Notes: generated by a model from the letters alone, not told the origin. Shown: positions 18,826-27,558, counted from the first letter of the stretch. The stretch: DNA of 64,000 bases from Shewanella acanthi (GCF_019457475.1 NZ_CP080413.1:3162001-3226000), one strand, 5' to 3'. A program made the numbers and translations.

Positions 18826-20280
18826 CTATGACATCATGCCCTCGAGTCTGTCGGCTAATCCTTTGGCCAGTTTCCTTTGCCAAGTTGAGCTTTCTCCCCT
18901 GCTGTAGAGTCTATCTTCCCAGGCAAAGACACGGTTCATGCTATGGTAGCCAAGATAGCGAAACGGTTCGCTTTCCCAGGGCTTGAGCACTTTTTTTACA
19001 TCGGTCTTAAATGCCCAAGGCATGGTACTAAGCAGCGTCTTACGCTCAAGGATTAAATCGACTAAGGTGCGGGCGAACAGGTTTGCCGCCCCTACGCCTT
19101 CACCACCATAACCACCAATAAAGCCTAAACCTGAATGGGGATCAAACACCGCATGGGGAGCAAAATCGCGGGCAATGGCCAGCGTTCCTCCCCAGCCATG
19201 GGTAATATTCACGCCCTCAAGTTGCGGAAATAACGCCAGTAATAATCGATGGCGGAAACGAAAGTCGGCTTGGCTCTGTGATGGATGCTTTACATTAAAT
19301 TCAGTTGCATTAAAACCAAATTCGGTACGGATTTTTCCGCCAAACTGATAGCCACCACGGGCACCAAAGATTAAACGGTTATCAGGAGTGCGTTGGCCAT
19401 AGGTCACTATGCGACTAGCATCGCTGAAGGTTGGGCGATTATCGAGGCCAATTGATTGCCACTGGGCATAGGTTAATGGCTCAGTGGCGATTAAAAGGCT
19501 TTGAACAGGCAAAGAATAACGCGCAAGTTCCCCGAATTCACGCTGATACCCTTCGAGCGCAGGGATATAAATACGGCTAGTGATACGCCCCTTAGCAGTC
19601 CGTAGTTGGGTACTACCTGCACTATTATGCCTGATACCGACGACGGCCGAGTTCTCATAAATCTTCACCCCGAGGCGCTTCACCGTATCGGCTAATCCAC
19701 ACACTAGTTTTGCAGGGTGTATGCGGGCACAGTGCGGCGTAAACAAGGCTGCTTGCCCTTTGGCCATCTTCACTTGATTATCTAATTCGGCTTTATCGAG
19801 CCAGCGTATATCTGCCTCGGTAAATCCCTGCTCACGCCAATAGCTAAGCTCATGTTTGATCGTTTGATGTTGCTCGGGATATCGAGCTGCAACCCTCAAA
19901 TTTCCCCCATGGTGTAAATCACAATCGATACCCTGTGCTTGGCAGACTCGGGATACTTCATGAATGGTATCTTGAATAATGGCCTTGGCGAGCTGGCGCG
20001 GCTCACCGTCGAGCTTATTTAAATAATTCACATCACCGCTAAAGCTTCCCATCAACCAGCCGCCATTGCGCCCAGAAGCACCTTGACCAACAGTGTTTGC
20101 TTCGAGGATAGCCACGGATAGCTGGGGTCGATATTGCTTCAAGTAATAGGCTGTCCACAATCCAGAATAGCCAGCGCCAATGATGGCAACATCAACATCA
20201 ATTTCTTGCTCTATCGGCGCCGATACACTTCTTGCCTGTAACTCAGGCTCAGTATCAAACCAGAAGCCGCGCTCCGTCAT
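18826..20280 (-). CDS. FAD-dependent amine/amino-acid oxidoreductase (DAO family)
   Basis: A 484-residue flavoenzyme. The dinucleotide-binding motif DVAIIGAGYSGLW lies at residues 30-42, followed by a Glu (LEAN) that binds the ribose; NGGWLMGS near residue 72 and the C-terminal GFIGGYGGEGVGAAN near residues 388-402 are typical of the DAO superfamily. Overall it resembles gamma-glutamylputrescine oxidase and related deaminating oxidases, but the substrate is not decided by the sequence. There is no signal peptide. Its ATG overlaps the stop of the upstream winged-helix gene (TCAT on the plus strand), so the two are translationally coupled, suggesting that the small protein senses or controls the same pathway. 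Confidence 0.88.
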   Translation of the reverse strand: MTERGFWFDTEPELQARSVSAPIEQEIDVDVAIIGAGYSGLWTAYYLKQYRPQLSVAILEANTVGQGASGRNGGWLMGSFSGDVNYLNKLDGEPRQLAKAIIQDTIHEVSRVCQAQGIDCDLHHGGNLRVAARYPEQHQTIKHELSYWREQGFTEADIRWLDKAELDNQVKMAKGQAALFTPHCARIHPAKLVCGLADTVKRLGVKIYENSAVVGIRHNSAGSTQLRTAKGRITSRIYIPALEGYQREFGELARYSLPVQSLLIATEPLTYAQWQSIGLDNRPTFSDASRIVTYGQRTPDNRLIFGARGGYQFGGKIRTEFGFNATEFNVKHPSQSQADFRFRHRLLLALFPQLEGVNITHGWGGTLAIARDFAPHAVFDPHSGLGFIGGYGGEGVGAANLFARTLVDLILERKTLLSTMPWAFKTDVKKVLKPWESEPFRYLGYHSMNRVFAWEDRLYSRGESSTWQRKLAKGLADRLEGMMS

Positions 20281-20609
20281 TCGCCGCCATCACTTGGGGT
20301 AACACCAATCACCTTGGCTATATCATTCACGTGGGTATCGACCCAAGCACTGCTGATGGGACCCCAAGTCACTACTCGATAGTAACCCGCATTATTACGG
20401 CTGCCATCCTGCACAAACTCAGCGTGAATCCCGATATCCACGAAGGAGGCGATAGCATCCTGCAGTGTGCGCCTTGGCATTCCCGTTAACTTGTTTAATG
20501 ACAACAGATTATGACGTTCATCATCCATTAAATGCGCCAAATACAACTTGCGTAAAAAGGCCTTATGTTGTTTTGAAATCGGCTGCATCGCTGACAAAGT
20601 AAGGGTCAT
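20277..20609 (-). CDS. Small winged-helix DNA-binding protein
   Basis: A 110-residue protein with a predicted winged helix-turn-helix: the HTH is around LNKLTGMPRRTLQDAIASFVDIG, and the wing around FVQDGSRNNAGYYRVVTWGPI. Similar short proteins occur in Vibrio and Shewanella; I do not know a characterised member. It is not fused to an effector domain, so any signal must come from a partner or from the HTH itself. ATG 20609 is chosen because AGAAG lies 5-6 bases upstream; an in-frame ATG five codons earlier has no such site. It is co-transcribed with the FAD oxidoreductase through a 4-base overlap, which is an unusual pairing. Confidence 0.8.
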   Translation of the reverse strand: MTLTLSAMQPISKQHKAFLRKLYLAHLMDDERHNLLSLNKLTGMPRRTLQDAIASFVDIGIHAEFVQDGSRNNAGYYRVVTWGPISSAWVDTHVNDIAKVIGVTPSDGGE

Positions 20610-21106
20610 AATTCTTCTGTCCAAATATCGAGGAAGTTAAGCCAAAATTACTTGATATTCAGTGAATAAGAAATAGGAAACCGAGAATAATTCCCCAGTG
20701 CCTCATGCAGCCCAACAACGTAAATAAGGTGGAACTATCGCTTGAACCTAACCCCAGAACATTGCTATTGATAGATTCAATAGCAATGGGGAGCAAAATT
20801 ACAATGCCCTCAGTTTCTGTATCAGCAGCTGAAAAACCAATTATGGAGTGCTTAGATGATGACAGTGGCTAGTGAGGCACGCTAAATAAGCTGAAACATA
20901 AATGTGAAGATTCAATGTCAGCCCTCAACTGAACGCGGTAGAAACAATATAGCCTTTATACCATTGCGGAGTTTAAGCGTACGCTGGCAGGAAATCACGG
21001 GATTGATTCACTACACTAAAGAAACAAGCTATACGTTAGTCATTCACCCATAATCGTTTTATCCAACCCTTCCGATGGCGCTCTAACAGTAAGCAAACAA
21101 AGGTGA
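20610..21106. other. Intergenic region of about 500 bases
   Basis: Lies between the divergent winged-helix gene and the periplasmic binding-protein gene. Apart from a perfect inverted repeat at 20761-20787 I see no gene, promoter or terminator that I can support. Confidence 0.6.
20761..20787. repeat. Perfect 11-base inverted repeat
   Basis: ATTGCTATTGA and TCAATAGCAAT flank the 5-base spacer TAGAT. CCCC at 20752-20755 and GGGG at 20788-20791 could extend the pairing. There is no T-run, so it is not a standard terminator. It may be a regulator-binding site for one of the flanking divergent genes or a small hairpin element. Confidence 0.55.
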
Positions 21107-21955
21107 ATGATGACCCAATCGAAGAAGCCACTTAATCGCCCCACAGGCACACCGTTTGGATGCTCATTGATGGGCCTTATCGGTTTGATGGGGTCTCAGG
21201 GCTATTGTGAAGAACTGCAAATTGGTGTCAGTCAATCCATACCACCCTATGTGATCCAAGAAAATGACAGCGGCCTTGAACTCGAACTCCTTTTTCAGGC
21301 ATTGGCCGTTAAGGGGCATAGCGCCAAAATTCATTATCTCCCATTAGCTAGAACCTTCCATGAACTCAGCGAAGGTAAACTCGATGGGGTTATCAATATA
21401 AAGCAGGGAATGCTCGATAAGGTGTTTTACACCGATATTGCCTTAAGTTTTCAGAATTGTGCCATCAGCCTGCAACAGAATCACCTTGATATTAAAGGTA
21501 TTAGTGATTTAGCGGATAAAAAAGTGGTCGCCTTTCAACGAGCCTCGGTTGTGCTAGGTGACGAATTTTCGCAAATGGCTAAGGCGAATAGCAGCTACCA
21601 AGAACAAGCAAAACAAATCCAACAGGTGTACATGCTCTTTAAGCACAGGGCGGATGTGGTTGTGATGGATAGAAATATCTTTAAATATTATACTAAACAA
21701 GCCTTTATCGAAGGAAAGCTCACCGAGTCTGAAGTAAAGCAAGTGGCGATTTGTCATCAGCTTTTTCCGCCAACCGATTATCGTTTTGCCTTCTCAAATG
21801 AAAAAATCCGCGATGATTTTAATTTGGGATTAAAACAGATTACCCAAGATGGCACCCTAAGTGAACTGCAGGAAAAATATCAACATTTACTTAGATTACA
21901 GAAAGATACAGAAGTCACTAGCATCTTACTCGATAGCCCAGTTAAGCCCCAGTAG
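21107..21955 (+). CDS. Orphan periplasmic solute-binding protein, SBP_bac_3 type
   Basis: A 282-residue protein resembling the amino-acid-binding (family 3) periplasmic proteins: the N-terminal strand ELQIGVSQSIPPYVIQ, the GLELELLFQALAVKGHSAKIHYLPLAR block with LPLAR-type ligand loop, then GKLDGVIN. A hydrophobic stretch around residues 17-32 with a possible cleavage after GYC/EE suggests export; the presence of Cys before the mature part leaves a lipoprotein as a weak alternative. No permease or ATPase gene is adjacent, so it is either an orphan receptor component or serves another locus. The start has AAAGG 6 bases upstream. A stop-flanked C-terminal tail of about 20 residues is not part of the fold. 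Confidence 0.82.
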   Translation: MMTQSKKPLNRPTGTPFGCSLMGLIGLMGSQGYCEELQIGVSQSIPPYVIQENDSGLELELLFQALAVKGHSAKIHYLPLARTFHELSEGKLDGVINIKQGMLDKVFYTDIALSFQNCAISLQQNHLDIKGISDLADKKVVAFQRASVVLGDEFSQMAKANSSYQEQAKQIQQVYMLFKHRADVVVMDRNIFKYYTKQAFIEGKLTESEVKQVAICHQLFPPTDYRFAFSNEKIRDDFNLGLKQITQDGTLSELQEKYQHLLRLQKDTEVTSILLDSPVKPQ

Positions 21956-22013
21956 CTCTGCCTATTGTCCTTTTAAAGCATTCATCGGCAATTTGTTAAG
22001 AATCGCTTAACGC

Positions 22014-22457
22014 TTAGGGCTGTTTGACGACCAATACAGGGCATTTAGCGAATCGTACTACTTCCTGACTGACATGGTGCCTTAAAAAGTCACTTAAGCC
22101 ACGACTTCCATGGCTGGCAATCACCACCATGCCAACCTCCTCGGACTCCGCAAGAATTTCAGCGCCTGCCTCACCGTGACGAACGACAGTGTTAATTGAA
22201 AGTCCTTTAGCTAAATCCTGTTGCATCTCGGCTTTAATCGCTTGCATTTTTTGCTCAACAAAGTGAGATAACTCTTGCTCTACCGAGGCCGGAGTATCGA
22301 CACTAATCCCGTAAAAATGCGCGCTTTTTACTGGGCTGGTCACATGGAGTAAGCGAATATCGACATGGTAAAGATTTGCCATTTCAATGGCATACTTAAG
22401 TGCATGGGAAGCTGTTGCAGAGAAGTCGGTTGGACAAAGCACATCACGTGTACGCAT
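22014..22457 (-). CDS. Universal stress protein, UspA family
   Basis: A 147-residue cytoplasmic protein of the Usp fold. It begins MRTRDVLCPTDFSATASHALKYA and has the ATP-binding-type motif GMVVIASHGSRGLSDFLRH...V near residues 112-130, followed by KCPVLVVK at the end. The ASHGxxG-type loop suggests nucleotide binding. It is a paralogue of the next gene (22571-23002): both open with MRT...PTDFS and share EMANLYHV, which marks an old tandem duplication. The start at 22457 is set by that paralogue. No usual metabolic partner is nearby; the three adjacent minus-strand genes probably form one stress-response group. Confidence 0.9.
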   Translation of the reverse strand: MRTRDVLCPTDFSATASHALKYAIEMANLYHVDIRLLHVTSPVKSAHFYGISVDTPASVEQELSHFVEQKMQAIKAEMQQDLAKGLSINTVVRHGEAGAEILAESEEVGMVVIASHGSRGLSDFLRHHVSQEVVRFAKCPVLVVKQP

Positions 22458-22570
22458 ATGAATTTCCATTGATATTGGCCTTTAAACCTGAAAATAATTG
22501 AACGAGATAAAGCTTACTTACTGGCTCCAAAACACAAAATAAAGGACGCGGCTGCGCCCTTTAGACTTGG

Positions 22571-23002
22571 CTACTTGACCACCAACACCGGGCAGTTAGC
22601 GCCATTGGCGACGGCTTCGGCAACATTGGTATGAAGAAAATGCGAAATCCCAGTTCTGCCGTGACTGGCAATGACGACCATGCCCACGTCCGAGTTGTTG
22701 GCCTCTTCCAAGATTTGATCTATGGGATCGCCGCGGCGAATTAAGGTAGTAATGGGTAACTCAGTTTTCAGTCCTTCGAGCAGCGCCTGCATCTTGGTTG
22801 CCGCAGCCTCCTCCATACTTTTCGCCAACTCCTCAGGCGTGATGGCCAAAATCATAAAATTTTCATCGCCCATCGGCTGCTCAACCACGTTTAAAATCTT
22901 AAGGCCAACATGGTAAAGGTTTGCCATTTCAATGGCATAACGTAGCGCGTGGGCGGCGGTCTCAGAAAAATCTGTCGGCCAGAGTATTTGACCTGTACGC
23001 AT
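22571..23002 (-). CDS. Universal stress protein, UspA family
   Basis: A 143-residue Usp paralogue. Residues 1-13 read MRTGQILWPTDFS; near the C-terminus VGMVVIASHGRTGISHFLHTNVAE carries the GHGxxG-like nucleotide loop (here SHGRTG) and NCPVLVVK ends the protein. The start at 23002 has a strong GGAGGA site 6 bases upstream. It follows the SpoIIAA-like gene by only 13 bases, so these two are co-transcribed; the third gene (22014-22457) is 113 bases further on. Function is inferred only as general stress survival. Confidence 0.9.
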   Translation of the reverse strand: MRTGQILWPTDFSETAAHALRYAIEMANLYHVGLKILNVVEQPMGDENFMILAITPEELAKSMEEAAATKMQALLEGLKTELPITTLIRRGDPIDQILEEANNSDVGMVVIASHGRTGISHFLHTNVAEAVANGANCPVLVVK

Positions 23003-23015
23003 AATCAGTCCTCCT

Positions 23016-23420
23016 TTATGTTGAGTCCTGGGAAAGCTCAGCTTTAAGCCAGGTAATGGCATCAACCCTATCGACAAAAAACTTCACTTTTGCGGGAGTA
23101 AACCAGTTTGCCAATCTCGCCATCACATCATGTAGTGTGGTTTTACCGACAATCGCAATACGCTCAAATTGACGCATATGCTTAACCCCTAGCTTTAGAT
23201 CATCCCAAGCGGCTTGGAGTTCCCAGCCATCGAATTCGGTGACATCAATAAGGGCAAAGATTTCAGGATCGTTAACCCCCTCTAAAGCGGATTCCAGTAA
23301 CGGAACCATCACTTCATAGTCCTGATGGGTAAGCGTGCCTACAGCTTTAAAGGTGACAAAAAAGTCATCATCGTCATAACGCTCAATCCCAATCGAAATA
23401 CCGTGTTTAATCAGAGTCAT
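23016..23420 (-). CDS. STAS/SpoIIAA-like protein
   Basis: A 134-residue cytoplasmic protein of the SpoIIAA-like fold (DUF3478-type). Features are YDDDDFFVTFKAVGTLTHQDYEVMVPLLE at the N-terminus, FALIDVTEFDGWELQAAWDDLKLG in the middle with the Trp residues typical of this family, and FERIAIVGKTTLHDVMARLANWFT. Members are short, lack a kinase partner and have no assigned activity; in some genomes they lie beside stress genes, as here. There is a GGAGG site 5 bases before the ATG. It is probably first gene of the stress group and faces the aldehyde dehydrogenase gene across a shared regulatory region with the operator at 23539-23560. Confidence 0.85.
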   Translation of the reverse strand: MTLIKHGISIGIERYDDDDFFVTFKAVGTLTHQDYEVMVPLLESALEGVNDPEIFALIDVTEFDGWELQAAWDDLKLGVKHMRQFERIAIVGKTTLHDVMARLANWFTPAKVKFFVDRVDAITWLKAELSQDST

Positions 23421-23538
23421 ATATCCTCCACATTTAACACTCCACCCCTTAAGTTTAGAAGCTCAGCGGTGTTAGGGACGTGATCTTGCTCATATTTACA
23501 CCAGTTAAGTTGCATCCTTAAATAAAGCGAAGTAGGAT

Positions 23539-23560
23539 AAACCGACTAATCAGTCGGTTT
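23539..23560. promoter_or_regulatory. TetR-type operator upstream of the aldehyde dehydrogenase gene
   Basis: AAACCGACT and AGTCGGTTT form a perfect 9-base inverted repeat around AATC. The position, 90-111 bases before the aldehyde dehydrogenase start, and the TetR gene just downstream in the same transcription unit make autoregulation by that repressor the simplest reading. Because the SpoIIAA-like gene starts on the other side (23420), the operator may also affect the stress genes. Confidence 0.75.
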
Positions 23561-23649
23561 GAAAAATTCAGTCCTAACAGATCTTAGGACTTTTCATGAA
23601 CACGCCGACGCTAACGACTTAAATAATGAACTTGTACCGAGGAATCACG

Positions 23650-25074
23650 ATGAACATGGCCACCTCCCCCGATAAAATCTCGCCACTTACCGAGTTGCTT
23701 CACCGCCAACGTGCAAGTTATTTGGCCTCCCCCAATCCGGATTACGCTATCCGCAAAGAACGCTTGCTGCAGCTCAAAGCCACGCTGTTGAAATACCAAC
23801 AGCCACTACTAAAGGCACTCAGCCAGGACTATGGCCACAGATCGGAGGATGACAGCTTGATTTCCGACATCATGCCGGTCATCAACAATATCAATTACAG
23901 TCTTAAGCATTTGAAAAGCTGGCTTAAACCCAGCGGCCGCCATGCGGGCATGTTACTCGCCCCTGCTAAGGTAAAAGTACATTATCAACCCTTAGGGGTC
24001 GTTGGGATTATCGTGCCATGGAACTTCCCAGTGATGTTGTCAATCGGCCCGCTGGTCACCGCCATCGCTGCCGGTAACCACGCCATGCTTAAACTGTCGG
24101 AATTTACGCCTGCGACCAATAAGGTGATAAAACAACTCCTTGGAGATATTTTCGAGGAATCCCATGTTGCAGTGGTAGAAGGTGAAGCCGAGGTCGCGGC
24201 GCAGTTTTCAGCCCTGCCATTCGACCATCTACTCTTTACCGGCTCCACCACGGTTGGCCGCCATGTGATGCGTGCTGCCGCGAATAACTTAACACCAGTC
24301 ACACTGGAACTTGGTGGCAAATCCCCCGTTATCGTTGCCGATGATATGCCACTCGATATTGCGGTTGAGCGAATGATTTACGGCAAGTGTTTAAATGCAG
24401 GGCAAATCTGTGTTGCGCCCGACTATGTACTTTGCCCCAAAAACAAGGTCGAGGCCTTCATCTGTGCCTATCAAGCTAAGTTTCAGGCCATGTATGGCAC
24501 CATCAATAGCAACAAAGACTATGGCAGCATCATCAACGATCGCCAATTCGCGCGTTTGATGACGGTCCTTGAAGACGCCAAAGCCAAGGGTGCAACTGTC
24601 ATTTCCGCCACCAATGAGCCAATTGATACCAAAAACCGCAAACTGGCAACTCAGCTTATTAGCAACACCACTGAAGATATGCTGTTGTTACAGGAGGAGA
24701 TTTTTGGCCCACTGCTGCCTATTATCGGTTACGACTCACTCGATGAAGCGATTAGCTACGTTAATCAACGCGCCCGCCCACTCGCCCTGTATGTGATGAG
24801 CTTTGATAGTGGCACGCAGCAAAAAATCCTCACTCACACTCACTCGGGTGGTGTCTGTATCAACGAAACCGTCTTCCACGTTGCCGCCGATGATGCGCCA
24901 TTTGGTGGTGTCGGCCCATCGGGTATGGGGCACTACCACGGCAAGGAAGGTTTCTTAACCTTCAGCCATGCGAAAACCGTGCTGAGCCGTGGCCGCTTAA
25001 ATACCGGCAAATTGGTACACCCACCCTATGGTACTTTTATGCAACGTATGTTGATGAAGCTGTTTTTACGTTAA
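23650..25074 (+). CDS. Coniferyl aldehyde dehydrogenase-type enzyme
   Basis: A 474-residue NAD(P)-dependent aldehyde dehydrogenase oxidising an aldehyde to the acid. Motifs are GIIVPWNFP near residue 118, the general-base segment TLELGGKSP near 219-227 and the nucleophile NAGQICVAPDYV near residues 249-260. The C-terminal block PFGGVGPSGMGHYHGKEGF followed by a hydrophobic/basic tail MQRMLMKLFLR is typical of the coniferyl aldehyde dehydrogenase (CalB-like) and fatty-aldehyde subgroup, so long-chain or aromatic aldehydes are both possible. The start at 23650 follows GAGGAATCACG. It is operonic with the TetR gene 24 bases downstream and has its operator upstream. Confidence 0.88.
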   Translation: MNMATSPDKISPLTELLHRQRASYLASPNPDYAIRKERLLQLKATLLKYQQPLLKALSQDYGHRSEDDSLISDIMPVINNINYSLKHLKSWLKPSGRHAGMLLAPAKVKVHYQPLGVVGIIVPWNFPVMLSIGPLVTAIAAGNHAMLKLSEFTPATNKVIKQLLGDIFEESHVAVVEGEAEVAAQFSALPFDHLLFTGSTTVGRHVMRAAANNLTPVTLELGGKSPVIVADDMPLDIAVERMIYGKCLNAGQICVAPDYVLCPKNKVEAFICAYQAKFQAMYGTINSNKDYGSIINDRQFARLMTVLEDAKAKGATVISATNEPIDTKNRKLATQLISNTTEDMLLLQEEIFGPLLPIIGYDSLDEAISYVNQRARPLALYVMSFDSGTQQKILTHTHSGGVCINETVFHVAADDAPFGGVGPSGMGHYHGKEGFLTFSHAKTVLSRGRLNTGKLVHPPYGTFMQRMLMKLFLR

Positions 25075-25098
25075 TTGCAGTAGGAATACAGTCAGCCA

Positions 25099-25707
25099 AT
25101 GTCCAATAACCGAGCGCTAAAACCAGGGCCCAAAAGCATGACAGACAAACGCCAAGCGATACTCGATACCGCCTTGGTGTTATTCGTCAGTCAGGGCTTT
25201 CATGGCACCTCAACAGCATCGATAGCCAAACAGGCGGGCGTAGCAACAGGCACCCTATTCCATCACTTCCCAACGAAAGAAGCCTTGATGGAAAGCCTGT
25301 TCCTCACCATCAAACAGGAATTTGCCGACAGTTTATTGTCTATGGTGACTGAAGGTGGGGATCTTAAGCAAAATGCCGAGCAACTGTGGCAGAGCGCTAT
25401 CGACTGGTCGATTGCTCATCCCGATAAGCAGCTGTTTTTTCAGCAGTACTCTATGTCCCCCATGCTATCCTTAAGCGTGCGCGAACAGGCGATGAATGGG
25501 ATTTTAGGCTTTATCAGCCAACTGATTGAAAAAGGGCAAACATCGGGGCTAATTGCTCAATATCCGATTGAGTTAATGCTAGAAAATTGCCACGGTCAAT
25601 ATTTGGCAGCGACGCGATTTTTTATCGACAATCCACAATTGGGTAAGGATAAAAACTACCGAGAGGCCAGTTTTGCGCTGTTTTGGAAGGCGATGAAACC
25701 TGACTGA
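25099..25707 (+). CDS. TetR/AcrR-family transcriptional repressor
   Basis: A 202-residue regulator. The HTH is at residues about 18-58, with ILDTALVLFVSQGFHGTSTASIAKQAGVATGTLFHHF as the family pattern and the recognition helix at TGTLFHHFPTKEAL. The C-terminal ligand-binding region is all-helical and not conserved with a well-known subfamily. The gene follows the aldehyde dehydrogenase and probably recognises the inverted repeat at 23539-23560. Its effector could be the aldehyde or its product. The start at 25099 has a loosely placed AGGAA site; a second ATG at 25138 would shorten the N-terminal tail. Confidence 0.88.
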   Translation: MSNNRALKPGPKSMTDKRQAILDTALVLFVSQGFHGTSTASIAKQAGVATGTLFHHFPTKEALMESLFLTIKQEFADSLLSMVTEGGDLKQNAEQLWQSAIDWSIAHPDKQLFFQQYSMSPMLSLSVREQAMNGILGFISQLIEKGQTSGLIAQYPIELMLENCHGQYLAATRFFIDNPQLGKDKNYREASFALFWKAMKPD

Positions 25708-25738
25708 TGTCTTTATTGATTGAGTCCATCCTGATACT

Positions 25739-25775
25739 CAAGGCACGAGTTTATACACTCGTGCCTTTGTTTTAG
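25739..25775. terminator. Bidirectional rho-independent terminator
   Basis: Arms AAGGCACGAGT and ACTCGTGCCTT with a 6-base loop and a T-rich continuation (TTGTTTTAG). It lies between the convergent TetR gene and the sensor kinase gene. Confidence 0.85.
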
Positions 25776-27481
25776 TTAGCCTGTTGATAAAGTGGCAACC
25801 ACAGCTGCACCGATAAGCCACCCTCGCTGCGATTATGCAAATTGATGCTACCGTCGTGGGCTTCAATAATTTCGCGGCACAGGGGTAAACCTAAACCTGT
25901 GCCCGATTGTTTTGTCGAGTAAAACGGGAGCAAAGCTTGCTCTAACACTTCACCCGACATACCTGAACCCCTGTCTTCAATCCGTAAATTAAATCCTGCG
26001 CTTTCGGCTAATACTTGATAGCGGATCGAGAGGGTTACATCATCAGGATTCGACCCCGACTCATGGGCGTTTTTCAACAGATTCAATAACACTTGTTCGA
26101 GCTGGCCTTGGTCAAAACAGCCATCAATGTCGGGTAAGGACGACGTTAACTTAAAGGGATAATGCTGGGTAAGCTGATTAATAAACTCATCCCATTTCAC
26201 TGTGCGGCGCTGCGGCAGCGGTAGTTTGGCAAATCGGGCATAGTTATAAATAAACTGACTCAAATGATGAGTGCGGCTCTCGATGGTATCAAAGATGAGT
26301 GTTAATTTAGGGTCATCCAGTTCCTTAGTGAGATAACGCCCCGAATTAACCATCGACGCTATTGGCGCGACCGAGTTATTCAGTTCATGGCTTATAATCC
26401 GAATCACCTTCTTCCACACCGCCACTTCCTGACGATTCAGCTCCCGCGTCATTTGCTTGAGTAAAATCAAATGATGCTGCTGATTATTCAGTAAAAAGTG
26501 ACCTCGATTCAAATACCAAGTATCGGCATCCTCATCCCCCATAGTAAAGAGCCCGCTCTTTTCCTGCTTAAGGGCATGGCTCCAAACCTCAGGAAGACTC
26601 GCAAGTAAATCATCAAGATGCAGCCCCTCCATCTTGCCCTTTATTTGGAATAAATGGCGAGCCGCATCATTAGCATACATCAGCTTTTGCTGGTCATTGA
26701 GCAGTAACATCACATTGGGCGAGCTTTGAATAACCTTATCGAGCAGCAATTCGCGCTGGTAAATATATTGGCGCTCCTGACGAAGCTTACCCGCGGATTC
26801 ATTAAAAAGATGGGCTAATGCTTTAAGCTGCCCTTCACCCACCTCGGGAATGCTGACGCTAAAGTCGTTATCGTTAAAATTGAGCAGCCCTACCTCAAGT
26901 GCATTAAGACTGCGGCCTAAATGGCGCGTTAAAAACGCAACACCTATGCCGCACACACCACAGGCCAACAGCAATAACAACAACCCATCGACCCAGGACG
27001 GGGGATTGATTGTCTCAGCGACCTGATTAATCGTCGGTAATTTAACGGGGGGAAGTTCAGGCATCGGCGGTATAGGTACTGCGGAATACGGCGCACTACC
27101 ATAAAGCCCTTCTTTGAGCTGCTCGAGGCGCATCATACTGCGTTGTAATTGCTCCTCCTTAAGCTTCTCAAGTTGCTGCAGTTCAATCTTAATTTGCTCA
27201 GCCCTGATTTTTTCCTGCATCGAGAGCGCTATTTGCACTTGCTCAGTCATATCGATGGCAGTATCGATAGCTGTTAAGGTTTCCTTGAGGTGTTCTAAAT
27301 CAATCTCTGGCACTTCGATGTCAGATAAATCGGGGAGTTCGGGAGCTTCTAGTAAGTTCGAAGGCTGGCTCATTAACTGTGGCTGACTGGGTGCAAAATA
27401 ATGCATCAGACTCAAGGAGATAATCACCCCAAGTGCGCAACATGCCATCGAATAAATGATAAGTTTGGTTCGAAGCTGCAA
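25772..27481 (-). CDS. Membrane sensor histidine kinase of NtrC-type system
   Basis: A 569-residue inner-membrane kinase. Domains in order: TM1 (about 8-28), a periplasmic segment of about 140 residues that is a long coiled coil (about 62-130) with Glu/Leu/Lys/Gln heptads, then a Pro-rich linker, TM2 (about 165-185), a HAMP-like segment, a PAS domain (about 245-330), the phosphoacceptor IISHELNNSVAPI with His near residue 366 and the ATPase with GSGMSG and the STKQSGTGLGLPL G2 box near 520-535. It resembles NtrY-like kinases. The regulator gene lies just upstream on the same strand, 78 bases away, so they form one operon serving the transport genes. The signal is unknown; the coiled coil is the likely sensor. 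Confidence 0.92.
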   Translation of the reverse strand: MQLRTKLIIYSMACCALGVIISLSLMHYFAPSQPQLMSQPSNLLEAPELPDLSDIEVPEIDLEHLKETLTAIDTAIDMTEQVQIALSMQEKIRAEQIKIELQQLEKLKEEQLQRSMMRLEQLKEGLYGSAPYSAVPIPPMPELPPVKLPTINQVAETINPPSWVDGLLLLLLACGVCGIGVAFLTRHLGRSLNALEVGLLNFNDNDFSVSIPEVGEGQLKALAHLFNESAGKLRQERQYIYQRELLLDKVIQSSPNVMLLLNDQQKLMYANDAARHLFQIKGKMEGLHLDDLLASLPEVWSHALKQEKSGLFTMGDEDADTWYLNRGHFLLNNQQHHLILLKQMTRELNRQEVAVWKKVIRIISHELNNSVAPIASMVNSGRYLTKELDDPKLTLIFDTIESRTHHLSQFIYNYARFAKLPLPQRRTVKWDEFINQLTQHYPFKLTSSLPDIDGCFDQGQLEQVLLNLLKNAHESGSNPDDVTLSIRYQVLAESAGFNLRIEDRGSGMSGEVLEQALLPFYSTKQSGTGLGLPLCREIIEAHDGSINLHNRSEGGLSVQLWLPLYQQAN

Positions 27482-27558
27482 TTTTAATTACCCGCCAACA
27501 GGTTTTTGCAAGTCATTGAGTTCACCATACAGCCTTTGATACGTGCCAAGGCATCACC

